Shown: in pieces, positions 21,723 through 31,844 of the stretch
Layout of the letters: each line of letters begins with the position of its first letter
How positions within the stretch are numbered: the first letter of the stretch is position 1
From: Hyaloscypha bicolor E
Lineage: Eukaryota; Ascomycota; Leotiomycetes; Helotiales; Hyaloscyphaceae
Direction: 5' to 3'
Length of the DNA stretch: 64,000 nucleotides
Assembly (NCBI RefSeq): GCF_002865645.1
Contig: NW_020194667.1
Location: 372,001-436,000 of the forward strand
Position numbers and translations under genes: made by a program
The notes under the pieces: model-generated
Told to the model about the DNA's origin: nothing
The model's database searches: none
What the model saw: only the letters and a program-made list of their open reading frames with translations

Positions 21723-22268
21723 TCATCCAACGCCGATACCCCCGCTCTCAACCCACTCAACCGGCGCAAGCCAATGGCCACACGTTTCACATCTCCTCTC
21801 TTGCTTCTCCTGAGCCACAGTGGGGAAATGCGCTGGGTTCATTTTCACACATTCCCACACGTATAAGCCTCTGCTTGGCCTCCTCATCGGCTCATACGTC
21901 AAGTGCCATGCTTCATACACACCCCTTTTTACCTCCCCACCTCGTGCATTTCCGAGACCGCTGGTGCCGCTGGGTTCGTCGGTTGCTCCCCAGTCTACGG
22001 CTGAGAGGTATGTTGTAGGCGTAGATGTGGTGGAATCTTTTTCTTCTCCTTCCTTAACCGCGGAAGTTGGAGTGGGAGCCCAGTCCACGGATTGGAAGTG
22101 GGGGAAGGTAGAGCTGGAGGGGGACGCACCAGCACGCGTATCGAGATATGGGTCGAAGTCTTGCTGTTGTTCCTTCTCTCGCGCTCTTTGCGCTTTGGCG
22201 GCTGCGCGTTCGAGGGCCGTGGGCGGCAGATTCGTGGGTCCGGAGTAGGAGGATCCACGAGAGGACAT
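21723..22268 (-). CDS. small hypothetical protein with one CxxC pair
   Basis: A 181-residue intronless ORF. The first half is Ser/Thr/Pro-rich with a basic-helical stretch (LERAAAKAQRAREKEQQQ). Two similar short motifs follow, FQSVDWAPTPTS and LSAVDWGATDEPS. The second half looks folded (GVYEAWHLTYEPMRRPSRG, LYVWECVKMNPAHFPTVAQEK) and ends with RRCETCGHWLAP, a CxxC pair that could be half of a zinc site. I do not recognise the family. The start ATG at 22268 is the first in frame. Its 5' end faces the zinc-knuckle region. Confidence 0.6.
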   Translation of the reverse strand: MSSRGSSYSGPTNLPPTALERAAAKAQRAREKEQQQDFDPYLDTRAGASPSSSTFPHFQSVDWAPTPTSAVKEGEEKDSTTSTPTTYLSAVDWGATDEPSGTSGLGNARGGEVKRGVYEAWHLTYEPMRRPSRGLYVWECVKMNPAHFPTVAQEKQERRCETCGHWLAPVEWVESGGIGVG

Positions 22269-23100
22269 TTTATTTCTTATTGGGGACTTACAAACTACAC
22301 TAAATGATGAACTTGTTCATGTTGGGCGGGTTCGCGTTGTGTTTTTTTAAAAGGGAGAGTGACGAAGGGGGTCAGAGAGAGTTCTATATGAGTTTTCCGA
22401 GGTTATAAAGGGCGGGATAAAGAGACGAGTGGGGAAGTAAATATAGAAGCGCCCTTTGATGATGGATTGTGGGGGGCTGTTTTCAGAGTGGGTTTCTTTG
22501 GACCTTGAGAAATTTTAAACTTGAAAGGGGCAGTTTCTTCAGCAACTTGAATTGAATGTTGGAATAACTTTTGCCTAAGCGTAAGGCGTGACTGGTGAGT
22601 GTATTGAGAAGGAAGAAAAAAAAGATGGCTGTAATATTTGCATTAGCTCTGAATTTCTTTCGGGGAACTCTTTGCAAATAATATGTTTTAATTTGTGTGA
22701 GTGGCTTAACCATTTCAGGTTTGAGTAAGTCCGCTGGCTTCCCCTCTTTGCTCTCACCCACTGCTTCTTGTACCGATACTGCGCTGGATGCCAGTTCGCG
22801 CAATTCTCACACCGTACAAGTTGTGGTGGAAGTAGTGTGTTATTCGTGGGATATACAGAGGATTGAGTTTGAAATTTTGAGGAGGCAGCTCAGGGATTCT
22901 GTGAGATTTGGAGTTAGGGATTGAAACCGTCTCGAGCGCTGATGAGTGCGTCTGTCTACTTAGACCTCTGAAGGAACTGTGAACGAGTCTGTCAAAACCT
23001 CTCGATTTCGATCTTTGTATGGCGTTTCACAAGTACTGCCTAGGATCAATTTTGGAATAGAACAATTTAATCACAGACCGTTTTGAGTAAGTCATCTCAA
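22269..23100. other. intergenic, no supported gene
   Basis: This contains the upstream region of the 181-residue protein gene. A minus-strand ORF at 22483-22803 starts with a plausible hydrophilic sequence but ends in AT-rich, low-complexity sequence and is not supported. Confidence 0.4.
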
Positions 23101-23739
23101 ATTGCAGAATCAAACTTCAAGCTAAAGGATACAATGAAGAGCTGTTCCCATATCTCAGACTTGGCGTCGGCGCGCTTCAGACTATTCTCCAATACATCCG
23201 ACAATAGGTTTGAGTTTCACGTTGTGTGTAGTGGTTTCACACGGAGATGACTCGAATTGCCCTCCGAACAAAGATCAGAGATGATGGCGATGACATGAAA
23301 CACTTGAGACAATGCACCAACCGAGTCTTACTAAAATAACTGAAGAGCACCTCGATTCAATACGAGACAATATCTCAAGATCTCAGAGGATCAAAGAGCT
23401 CGAGGATATAACTTCGCGATCGCCCACCTGACTGGTTCCTCAATCGAGCAGAGCTCTCACCTCAGTTACAACCACCTAGATTCCTCCCAGTTCAACGAAC
23501 ATCAAACGGTAACCAGATCATCCCAACACAAGATTTTCGCTATATCCAGAAAAGTTCAGATGCCTCGCAGCAACGACAGCTGGCTGCGGAGCAACTGCAA
23601 CATGTATAAATGTCGACACTGCGGGACTGAGCATAGCTCTCAGAACCAGTGCCCGGCTCGTCACCTATGGCCGCCACTTGTTAAATGCGATTTCAGTCCT
23701 GGATGGCATAGAGGCCCTTGCTGGTATAAAGAGACTTAA
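23101..23739 (+). pseudogene. broken zinc-knuckle gene relic
   Basis: The plus strand has coding-like fragments in different frames. KLQAKGYNEELFPYLRLGVG lies near 23118-23200. RPPDWFLNRAELSPQLQPPR lies near 23420, continuing to AAEQLQHV and a stop near 23605. An overlapping 59-residue ORF (23560-23739) contains CRHCGTEHSSQNQC and ends GWHRGPCWYKET. The shift from one frame to another at about 23600 without a clear intron suggests a damaged gene. The zinc-knuckle spacing (C-x2-C-x3-H-x5-C) is close to, but not exactly, the classical CCHC. A true gene with unrecognised introns is possible. Confidence 0.4.
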
Positions 23740-24272
23740 CGTGGCTGCAAAGCTGGTGGGGAATGATTGGATACTTGTGTGGAAGGGAGGCTGGCGAAGA
23801 AAGGGGAGAATTGGAAAATGATAATTCATATTAGGAGGTCTATAGAAGACTAGGAAAGACAGAAATATAGAATAAGAACAGTGTGTTTTACATTTTTCGA
23901 TGAACAATTCCGTGATGAGTTTCCCAGAAACTCGAGAAAAGGGGGCGGGGTAATACTAGAGGGGACTGATGACTCAGCAAAAGTAACTCTACCCAACCTA
24001 ATTTCCTATTTCCCAGTATTCCTCTTCATTTGTTCACCCGATACTGTGCGGTTCACGGATACACTCTTCCAGCAAATTTCTGACCGAGTGCAACCCCTCG
24101 GGCTTCTGCCTATTTACAGAGTATTAATGCACTCAGTGTCGGCTTCACGGACTTGCTTCGACGTCGTTCCTCCTTTCCTGACACTTTATCCAATCCTCAG
24201 CAACCCTTCATTTACGAGTGAGAACTCATAGGATTGCCTTGGCCACTTGATACCGAGATTTAATCAGAAGCC

Positions 24273-24703
24273 ATGACCTCAAAGTCGACGCCAGATTCGC
24301 TGTCCCTCGAGGTCTGGCATGCTGTCACGTGTGCACTCCTTGATGTCAACTGATGGAGGTCGATGGTACTGACTTTTACTTCCTTCTATCAAATATTCGA
24401 CAATAACGATACAGTAATAATGACTCAAGTGCTACGCAACTAAATCCAACTCGATGTCCTCCCAGAAGTTGTGGATATGCTCGAAGTATCATGCGCTGGA
24501 ATGAGATGTCCAGCGGATGCAAGACACATATCCAGCGAAAGTCGAAGCTGCACTGTACTGTCTTGGACGCAATCATCTAGACTCAACAAAGAACCCTTTG
24601 TCACAACACCAGCCAATCGAAACTCGATGGCCATGGCCATACCAAATCGAGAATTCCTGTACAAAGAATGTCTCAGCATACGAGCCTTTCCTCCAAATCT
24701 CTA
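24273..24703 (+). pseudogene. F-box-like protein relic
   Basis: One reading frame runs MTSKSTPDSLSLEVWHAVTC, then after a TGA, VLTFTSFYQIFDNNDT and IMTQVLRN, then after a TAA, IQLDVLPEVVDMLEVSCAG. The order (LSLEVW..; ..SFYQIF; ..VLRN.I..DVLPE) resembles the F-box-like N-terminus of many fungal proteins. The two in-frame stops can be RIP-type changes. There are no introns to bypass them, so I call it a pseudogene. Confidence 0.45.
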
Positions 24704-24855
24704 GCAATCCGGCTCGGTCTCCAAGTTTCTGTCAGCAATCGCGGTCATAACTTTCACATATAAGGCTCTGCGGCGCTGGCCTTCCAAGACGATGCACGAA
24801 ATAATCATAAGAGAATATACCCCAACTATCCCCGGTCCTTTTCACAACCGACATC

Positions 24856-25305
24856 ATGCAAGAAACAGCGGAGGAGTACGAGCAAGGCCTTTCGTTTGAA
24901 CTGCTCCAAGTTTCTCAACCCGGGAACGCGAGGAACACGAATCAAAACCAGAATCATATACTCAGGGCAAGCGGCGTTGACGGGAGCCACAATTGCAACT
25001 ACCTATACTGTGGAGCAGATCATTGGAATCAAGACTGCCTTCCCGGCGTGCTGAAGATATTGGCGGGCGGATTGACCATCAACCACAAACGCTTCAGAAG
25101 ACAGAGATCAAGTCCCAAGTCAGGGAATAAGAGAAAAATGGCGACTGAGCCTTCGGATCACGCTACTGTGAATACTCTCACACGATCATGTTGGAGAAGA
25201 GGAGGGCAGAGAAGTTTCGAGGCAGTAACCTCTGGATGTCTCGTTCCTCCGAAGTGCTATGAAAGAAGAACGCATCCTTCCAACAAAGCACGGTTACTGA
25301 CTTAG
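24856..25305 (+). CDS. possible small zinc-knuckle ORF
   Basis: A 149-residue ORF that contains one Cys/His cluster (CNYLYCGADHWNQDC) in its first half. A basic stretch follows (RRQRSSPKSGNKRKM). It lies between the F-box-like relic and the triple zinc-knuckle gene on the same strand, and may be another fragment of the decayed gene upstream rather than a gene of its own. The start ATG is the first in frame. Confidence 0.35.
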   Translation: MQETAEEYEQGLSFELLQVSQPGNARNTNQNQNHILRASGVDGSHNCNYLYCGADHWNQDCLPGVLKILAGGLTINHKRFRRQRSSPKSGNKRKMATEPSDHATVNTLTRSCWRRGGQRSFEAVTSGCLVPPKCYERRTHPSNKARLLT

Positions 25306-25661
25306 ATTCACCGTATCATCGAGTTTCTTTCTCTGGGTCTCTAATTGTGTCTATTGTCCTTCACCGATTTCTCCTAGTTCGCACAATGTCCTACTCCTGT
25401 CTTTAACCATTTCATCAAAGGAAACCCTGGGAGAGCAAAGACCTCTTTGATCGACACTCAGGACAATAGTCCATCATTTCTCAATGTCTTTCAAGTATAT
25501 AACAAGAGCGTTGTCCCCTCTTCCTGTTTTGTTTTCCAAAGTACGATTTAATTCACGTTATCATATCAAGACAATCCCGTTCTTCCAACCTTCAACCACC
25601 CAACCCACCTATATCAAAACAACCTCCAAGTTTTAATTACATTCATTTTTAAGCTTCAAAA
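25306..25661. other. promoter region of the zinc-knuckle gene
   Basis: Pyrimidine-rich sequence immediately before the ATG at 25662. No other feature was seen. Confidence 0.4.
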
Positions 25662-26516
25662 ATGGCTCGTGGTAAAGGAGGCGGTCGCGGCGGCGGCGGC
25701 GGCGGCGGCCAACAAAAGTACTGCAAAAACTGTCAGAAGAACGGCCATACCACCCAAGAATGCTATAACAACAAGAACAAGAACAACCGCAATAATAATA
25801 ATAGTAATGGTGGCAACGGGAAAGGAAACAAAAATGGTCAGCAAAATAACGGAGGTGGCAAGTACTGCTCCAACTGCGACATGAGAAATCACAATACCGA
25901 AGACTGCAGCAAGAAAGGCAACAACAATAATAGCGCACAAAATCAAAATCAAGGTCATATTCAAGCTTATGGCGCCTACCAAACCCCGCAAGTCCCAGAC
26001 TTCAACGGTCAACCCATCGTTTTCAACGACCCGTGCCAAATATGCAGTCAACGCGGGCACATCGCGCGAGACTGCCCGAACCACACCAGCTTCATCCCTC
26101 CACAAGCAGGGGCCTACTTCCCGCAAACCTACCGCGAGCCCTCAGCCATTCCCGCACCATACCAACCGCCGCAACAGCAATGGCAACAACCCATCCAAAA
26201 TCAAAGCTACCGAAGCAACCCCAGCGTTGCTATGGAACTGATCGGCGAACAAGTCTCCAAACGTCCCATTCTCCTTCCTCCCATTCAGTTTGTGCAAGAT
26301 TCAGCTAGACAGGGGTGGCAATTTGGATATATCCCACCTGAGATCGCATGCGAGAGGCCGCGGATACAGGATAGAGATGGGGACTTCATGATGGCGGACT
26401 CGTGGGAGTGTGGCGAGTGCTTGATTCCTGCGAGACAGGATGATGGGATGCAGAGATGGACCAGTGCGCCGTATCAGCAGTCGCAGCAGCAGGTTGCTTG
26501 GGGGAGTTGTTACTAG
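25662..26516 (+). CDS. triple CCHC zinc-knuckle protein
   Basis: A 284-residue intronless ORF. The N-terminus is a Gly/Arg-rich stretch (residues 1-18). Three CCHC knuckles follow: CKNCQKNGHTTQEC (about 23-36), CSNCDMRNHNTEDC (about 73-86) and CQICSQRGHIARDC (about 126-139), all with the canonical C-x2-C-x4-H-x4-C spacing. They are separated by Asn/Lys/Gly-rich linkers. The second half is Pro/Gln-rich with a final CxxC (WECGECLIPAR). CCHC knuckles of this kind bind single-stranded RNA or DNA, as in cellular Gis2/CNBP-type proteins and retroviral Gag. No protease or polymerase region is attached, so a cellular nucleic-acid binding protein is more likely than a Gag remnant. The Asn-rich linkers come from an AAC/AAT-rich DNA repeat. 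Confidence 0.75.
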   Translation: MARGKGGGRGGGGGGGQQKYCKNCQKNGHTTQECYNNKNKNNRNNNNSNGGNGKGNKNGQQNNGGGKYCSNCDMRNHNTEDCSKKGNNNNSAQNQNQGHIQAYGAYQTPQVPDFNGQPIVFNDPCQICSQRGHIARDCPNHTSFIPPQAGAYFPQTYREPSAIPAPYQPPQQQWQQPIQNQSYRSNPSVAMELIGEQVSKRPILLPPIQFVQDSARQGWQFGYIPPEIACERPRIQDRDGDFMMADSWECGECLIPARQDDGMQRWTSAPYQQSQQQVAWGSCY

Positions 26517-27162
26517 GGGAAAGGTAAGTAAGGAGAAGTTTGTGGGCTGGTCCCGTGGATGTGTAGATTTGATGACTGTAAATGAATTTATGGAGTTTGG
26601 AAACTGGTTTATCCTTTTTGTTCGTGTCTCTTGAATGTGATTGTGAAGTGGAAAAGTTAAAAGATGAATGCTTGAATGTCTTCGGGGGTTGGAAACCTCG
26701 ATCTTCGTCAAGTTAGGGCTGCTTCACTTCAGATTATTATACTTGCCACTTCCTGCATGCTTTCCAAAGTGGACTAAAAGCTTCTTCATTATTGTATGTC
26801 TTTCAACACATCATGCGGACTTGTTAGAATCACAAGGAGGTTCAGGAATTTGAGGTGTAAAGGCTTGATCCTGAAGTCCACGACTGAGACTCGGCAAGTA
26901 CGCCCGAAGCTATGTGCTAACAAGTTCCGCTTTTTGAATGCTAATTCCCTCGTGGGGAAGTAAGAAGGAATAGAACGGGAGTGTTCCACGCTGTTCTGTA
27001 CATGAAAAAGGAAAACAAAAACGTATGAAGGCACCAAATGCAGGTGCAAATTCCTGAATGCGTTCTGCTCATTCATCCACCACCAACGCAAATGCAAAGG
27101 TGTAGACTCACGCTCAAGGCGAGCACGGAAGCAAAAGTCTCCACTAACCCGAGAGTAGTTCG
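26517..27162. other. intergenic, convergent 3' regions
   Basis: Lies between the 3' ends of the zinc-knuckle gene and the split coiled-coil gene. Nothing coding was recognised. Confidence 0.45.
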
Positions 27163-27540
27163 TTAACCTGACTTGCTATCAAGCCATACTTCCGCACTGG
27201 CCCAAATTCTCTTGCTACCATAGTCCTTGCCTTCATCGGTGCCGTAAGCGAGGAGGAGAGGGTGAACAATTAACGTGATTGGCCTGCCCTTTAAATGGTC
27301 CTCATGCTCATCATATCTAACTAATGTATGCGGCTTCAGATATTCACTGTCGGCGTCAAAGGCAAGGTTTTTCAGGCGTTGCATCTCTTGCAAGGTACAG
27401 CATTCCAGTGTGGTTTTTTGAGTCCATAGGCAACAAGACAGATTTGCGGCGTCCTGATAGATATCCCTGAGCTTTGTCTTCATCTCTTCGTGGTTGCTGC
27501 TGGGATCAAGAAGATATCGAGCTGCTCCGTCCATGAAATT

Positions 27541-27878
27541 TATTGGAAAGTGATCGATTTATTGATGGAAAATCGATATATTGGAGTTTGACAATCTGTA
27601 GAATGACTAGATACAGGAGAGTGAAGAGTAAAAAAAAGGAGAGGAGGGAATCTAAAGTACAGTTCTTATATACCCACTAGTGGGTGGCGATTTCCTCCGG
27701 TATATTATAAATCAGATGACTCATATATATTAGTGAGCGTTCCCTGAGCTTCCATAGTGAGCGTTCCATAAGCTTCCATAGTAAACCATTATAAATGAGA
27801 GTGGCGAAGCTAAATTAGTAGTTGAACCTGGTACTGGAAGGATTAGTAAGCTAGCCAAGCTAGCTTACCAATTCAACA
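27541..27878 (-). repeat. 3' LTR of copia element
   Basis: 338 bp; differs from the other LTR at three positions near the left end. It contains an internal duplicated unit, GTGAGCGTTCC..GAGCTTCCATA. Confidence 0.9.
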
Positions 27879-28614
27879 CGCCTCCTCCTTTCAGTCCAGG
27901 TTTGACGTCAGTGAGGCTAATAAGCCGTAGCTTCGATCGTAGCAGTTTAAAAGCACTTCTAGGGAGTAGTTTACCCCTAAAACTATCCATTTTGGGCGCC
28001 TCCTGATTCGTAGAACCCTGTTCAGGAGCACCTGTAGGTGCTATAGGTTCTTGGTTGGTTTCCCTGAATAGGGGTTCAGGGGGCTCGCTTAGGTCAGAAA
28101 CACCCCTAATTACGTCACGTAACGCGTTTTCAGTAGCACCCCCTTTGGCACCGGAGTGGTTTTCTCCATCGTTTTCTAATGGATCGTCAAGCTATTAATT
28201 TCCAGTATCAATAATAATGGTATCTCCGTAATCTGTATCGGGATTATCCGAATCATTAGTGGAACCATTATTAGATTCTGCAGTAGTTCCTACTAGTTTT
28301 CTGTATAGCTGGGACGCTGGGTTTAGGAGTGAAACTCCCTTGACGTGTTCTTTAATGGAGAGTATATAGGGGCTTCCGCTAAGGGAGACTAGCGCATCCG
28401 ATTTTGACGATTTTAGGGTATGCCCTAAACCAAATTAGTCAAGCTAATATAACCCTGTGGAGGAGTTATATGTACCAGTTGCAATAGCTATTCCGTCATT
28501 AATAATATAGACGTTCCCTTTAGAAAAATTAATATCTCCTCCAGTTTGTGTAATTTTGGGAATCGATAATAAGGAGATGTTCCGGAATTAGGGGCTATAA
28601 AGCATATTATTAAG

Positions 28615-29802
28615 CTATATTTTTAGCTCCGGTTTAGTGGCTAAAATAATGGTTCCTTTCCCCCTAATGAGAATTATGGATTCATTACCAAGAGTAATTA
28701 GAAATGGTTCCACATCTTTATAGGTAATAAAGGAGCTTTTACTCCCTGTAAAATGGTCCGTAGCACCCGAATCGATATACCAGATATTCGTGGAATCGTC
28801 GTCAAGTAATTGGCTACTAAGAAGGGCGCTGGATGTCGATTTTTCAGTAGTTGATTTTCTGGCAGTCCAGGCCTTTTTATAGATAGCTAATAGAGCTAAT
28901 GGCGCCTCCTGATTAGTGGAATTAGAGTCTTTTCTATTGGAATTAAAGAAATCCTGGGCTAATTTGTAGGTAATATAGTCCTTAATATCGTGCCCTTTGA
29001 ACTTGTGGAATATATAGTAAGCGTTTGGATTATTAGCTTGCTTTGGTTTCGACTGATTATCTCCACTCCCTTGGGCAGCTAGTGCCTTAGGAGTGGTATC
29101 TGGGTTAAAGTTGAAATTGGAGGTTTTAGCCCTAAGCTTGTCCTCTTTAGTGGAAGCGTCCGCTTTGAGCAATTCTATCTTCAATTTATTAACGTTAGCT
29201 CTAATGGAATTCAGGAGGGGCTTATATAAGTCGTATTCCTTTGGCAGTCCGCGAATCAGGTATCCGGACACTGAAACGTCCGAAATCGACCCGTTTACCC
29301 CCTTGATTTCAGCTACTTTGCGACTAATGCGGTTAATGAAGTCGTCCATTCCCTTGGTACTATCAAATGTAATAGTTTCTATTTATTAAAGATATAAAGC
29401 TTCCTTCTGGGCCTTTAGCTATTTAGCTTTGACCTGAATCTGGGTCCAAATTTGGTATGCAAGCTTGATTTCCTTGAATTATTACCAGGTATTATGGGTA
29501 ATAAGCAAGCTTAGTACCGCTCTGGTAATTGCTACTTGACGAGCAATCGATTTATCGTCCTTTGGAGCTGCTTTTATGAGAGCAGGAGCTTGATCGGGGT
29601 CGATATATTCCCATAGATCTTCGACGATAAAGATATTCATAGCGTTATCCATCCAGGAGTAGATATTACTATCTGAGAGAGGTTCGATTTTTGTACCTTT
29701 ATAGGTGACATATGTCGATTTTTTGCTATCCGGCATATTGGATTTTGCGGAGAATTTCTGACCGAAAAAGGCCGTGTTTTTTGGTGAATTCTGCTGACGC
29801 AA
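28615..29802 (-). pseudogene. copia gag and protease remains
   Basis: Two ORFs read from right to left. 29482-29802 encodes a gag N-terminus (TKIEPLSDSNIYSWMDNAMN, then EDLWEYIDPDQAP). 28615-29349 encodes the gag C-terminal part with a ruined zinc knuckle (YYIFHKFKGHDIKDYITYK, where family Cys positions are Tyr or Phe), then the aspartic protease signature WYIDSGATDHFTG. The two are separated by stops near 29350-29480. Cys-to-Tyr changes follow from G-to-A transitions. After the protease the sequence passes quickly to a linker with IKEHVKGVSLLNPASQLYRK, and the polymerase is missing. Confidence 0.75.
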
Positions 29803-29923
29803 AGCCGAAATAATAGGTGTGATTCAATAGAATTAACGATTTTGATGAAATCGGAAATGGACAGGTGAATACTAAGGGTCTCGTGACACTTGACTTAGTA
29901 AAGCACTAGCCGGGCTCAGAACC

Positions 29924-30261
29924 TATTGGAAAGTGATCGATTTATTAATGGAAAATCGATATATTAGAGTTTGATAATCTGTAGAATGACTAGATACAGG
30001 AGAGTGAAGAGTAAAAAAAAGGAGAGGAGGGAATCTAAAGTACAGTTCTTATATACCCACTAGTGGGTGGCGATTTCCTCCGGTATATTATAAATCAGAT
30101 GACTCATATATATTAGTGAGCGTTCCCTGAGCTTCCATAGTGAGCGTTCCATAAGCTTCCATAGTAAACCATTATAAATGAGAGTGGCGAAGCTAAATTA
30201 GTAGTTGAACCTGGTACTGGAAGGATTAGTAAGCTAGCCAAGCTAGCTTACCAATTCAACA
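29924..30261 (-). repeat. 5' LTR of copia element
   Basis: 338 bp. Relative to the 27541 copy it carries three transitions, each CpA to TpA on one strand. Confidence 0.9.
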
Positions 30262-31476
30262 AAATTCGAAGCCTGGGTCTGGGAGACATCGGCGATGATT
30301 TGCATTGATGAGATGTGTAGCCGACTTTCGCCTTCTGTAGAGTTTGTTCCTGGGGCAGGCAGTAGCAATCGTAGAGTTTGACTCCTCCAATTGTGTGCAT
30401 CTTCTGCGTTGGCTGAAAGTATTAGCATTGTTAGACTGTGCCTGTGCAAGAAGAGAAGAGTCTTACAATTTTGCGCCTGTTCATAGATCCAACGTAACAG
30501 TTCAAAACCTCCAGCTTGGCAAGAATCATTGCCGCGTGCGTCCACAAGGAAGAAAAACGGGCTTCGGAAAATGGTTGTGTACAGATGATGCGCAAGGAGT
30601 GCGTTTAATAAGAGTGCTGGAGATTTTGGTGTTGATAGTCCTCTTGGAAGCTGTCTGTTTTCAAGCACAGCGACGTGTGACAAACTCTCCAGCAAGCCGC
30701 TGAGCTCGGGACGGTCGACTTTCTCAAGAATTTCTGTACTTTTTACTGCGGCTGCTCTTGCCCAGCTTCGGATTTCTCTTTTGATTCCATCAAGTTTGCA
30801 AACCACTGTGATATCTTCCATAGGAAGCCATCGTCCTTTGCTCATCTGCTTAAACGAAGCCTCTTGCTGGTTGCGAACTAGTTCTTCGTAGTCACCGTGG
30901 GCCAATTCGAGATCGTCTTCCAATCTGTGGATTCTGACTTGACATTCGATGTCTTTCTTCTTTTGATCGCGAAGCAGGTCACGGTTTGTACGATCGAGTT
31001 CAGCATACCCCTCCTTCAATTTCTTTTGATCTTGAACCAAATCGTGGTTTGTACGTTCAAGATCGCCCATCCGGTTCGCGATGAGCTGGGCTTTCTGTTT
31101 ATGCTGCTCATACTTGGCCATCAAACTCTTGATCTTCTTGTCTTTGATCTGTAATTCTTTAGCGGGAGAAGTGTTATGGTGAACCCCTCGATACGACATT
31201 AGCAGGGAAATCATCTCAGAAGTAGGTGGTTAGGGGCAGTACCAAGGATACTATTGAATGTCTTCTTGATACCAAGATAACCTTGCCCTTGGCTGTTGAC
31301 TGATTTTGGATTTTGAACAGCAGACCTAGACGACCCACTGGGGGGCTGCGAAGGAGTGAGTTCGTCGCAGTCTAATCCGGAAACCTCGGGTGGCGAATGT
31401 CTAGAAGTTCTCGTCTCATGGGCTGGACCAAGGTCTTGCTCGGTTCAGGCGTCTCGGGTTCGATGTCGCCAGACAT

Positions 31477-31811
31477 GATCTATTTAGTTGTGGCTGAACT
31501 CATCCCTGGCTGGAGAGAACTTCGCCTTCTGGAAATTCGACATTCTTGGTCTGGGTCGGGCATGTTTTTTCGTGTACTTTCGTCCATGTTTTCGGCTTAT
31601 GGCTTCCAAACGCGTGGCCTCAATCAAGACTTCTCGGCATTGGAACTCGTCAAATCCCCAGTGTAATCTACGAATCGAGTAACTGTGTTTCGGATCTGGG
31701 TTTTCGCGTCGGTCGGCGCGCTTGGTAGAATCTCATGTAATATTCGACTGGAAGGAGTTGAAACCAAGAGGTTGGTGAGCTTTGATATTACTGATGCAAG
31801 CAGACAAGAAG

Positions 31812-31844
<33 letters not shown>

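Larger units (their letters stand above)
27541..30261 (-). mobile_element. Ty1/copia-type LTR retrotransposon, non-autonomous, with two LTRs
   Basis: A 2721-bp element on the minus strand with 338-bp LTRs at 27541-27878 and 29924-30261 (minus-strand start TGTTGAATTGG). It is flanked by the 5-bp duplication AAATT (27536-27540 and 30262-30266). A polypurine tract (AAAGGAGGAGGCG on the minus strand) lies directly before the 3' LTR at 27879. The primer-binding site is not clear. The interior holds gag, protease and a short linker region but no recognisable integrase core, reverse transcriptase or RNase H. It is therefore a deleted, non-autonomous copy. Confidence 0.88.
27163..31476 (-). pseudogene. 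conserved fungal coiled-coil protein gene split by a copia element
   Basis: The gene reads from ATG 31476 leftwards. Exon pieces are 31243-31476, 30467-31186 and 30262-30412, then, after the inserted element, 27163-27535. The introns are 31187-31242 and 30413-30466. The middle part is a long coiled coil (KELQIKDKKIKSLMAKYEQ, LVQDQKKLKEGYAELDRTN). It is followed by a domain with MSKGRWLPMEDI, LENRQLPRGLSTPKSPALLL, HLYTTIFRSPFFFL and AEDAHNWRSQTLRLLLP. The C-terminal piece across the insertion has YQDAANLSCCLWTQKTTLEC and RPITLIVHPLLLAYGTDEG. I recognise this as a common uncharacterised ascomycete protein type. With the insertion and one AAATT copy removed, ASNF joins MDGAARYLL in frame. Near 31445 the first exon also needs one extra base to stay in frame, a second lesion. 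Function unknown. Confidence 0.75.

Noticed and set aside
22483..22803. Minus-strand ORF of 106 codons
   Set aside because: The second half is Phe-rich AT-biased sequence, there is no family resemblance and no clear splice structure.
25633..26126. Minus-strand ORFs rich in Cys, Tyr, Val and Ala
   Set aside because: Antisense readings of the Asn/Gly-rich repeats in the zinc-knuckle gene.
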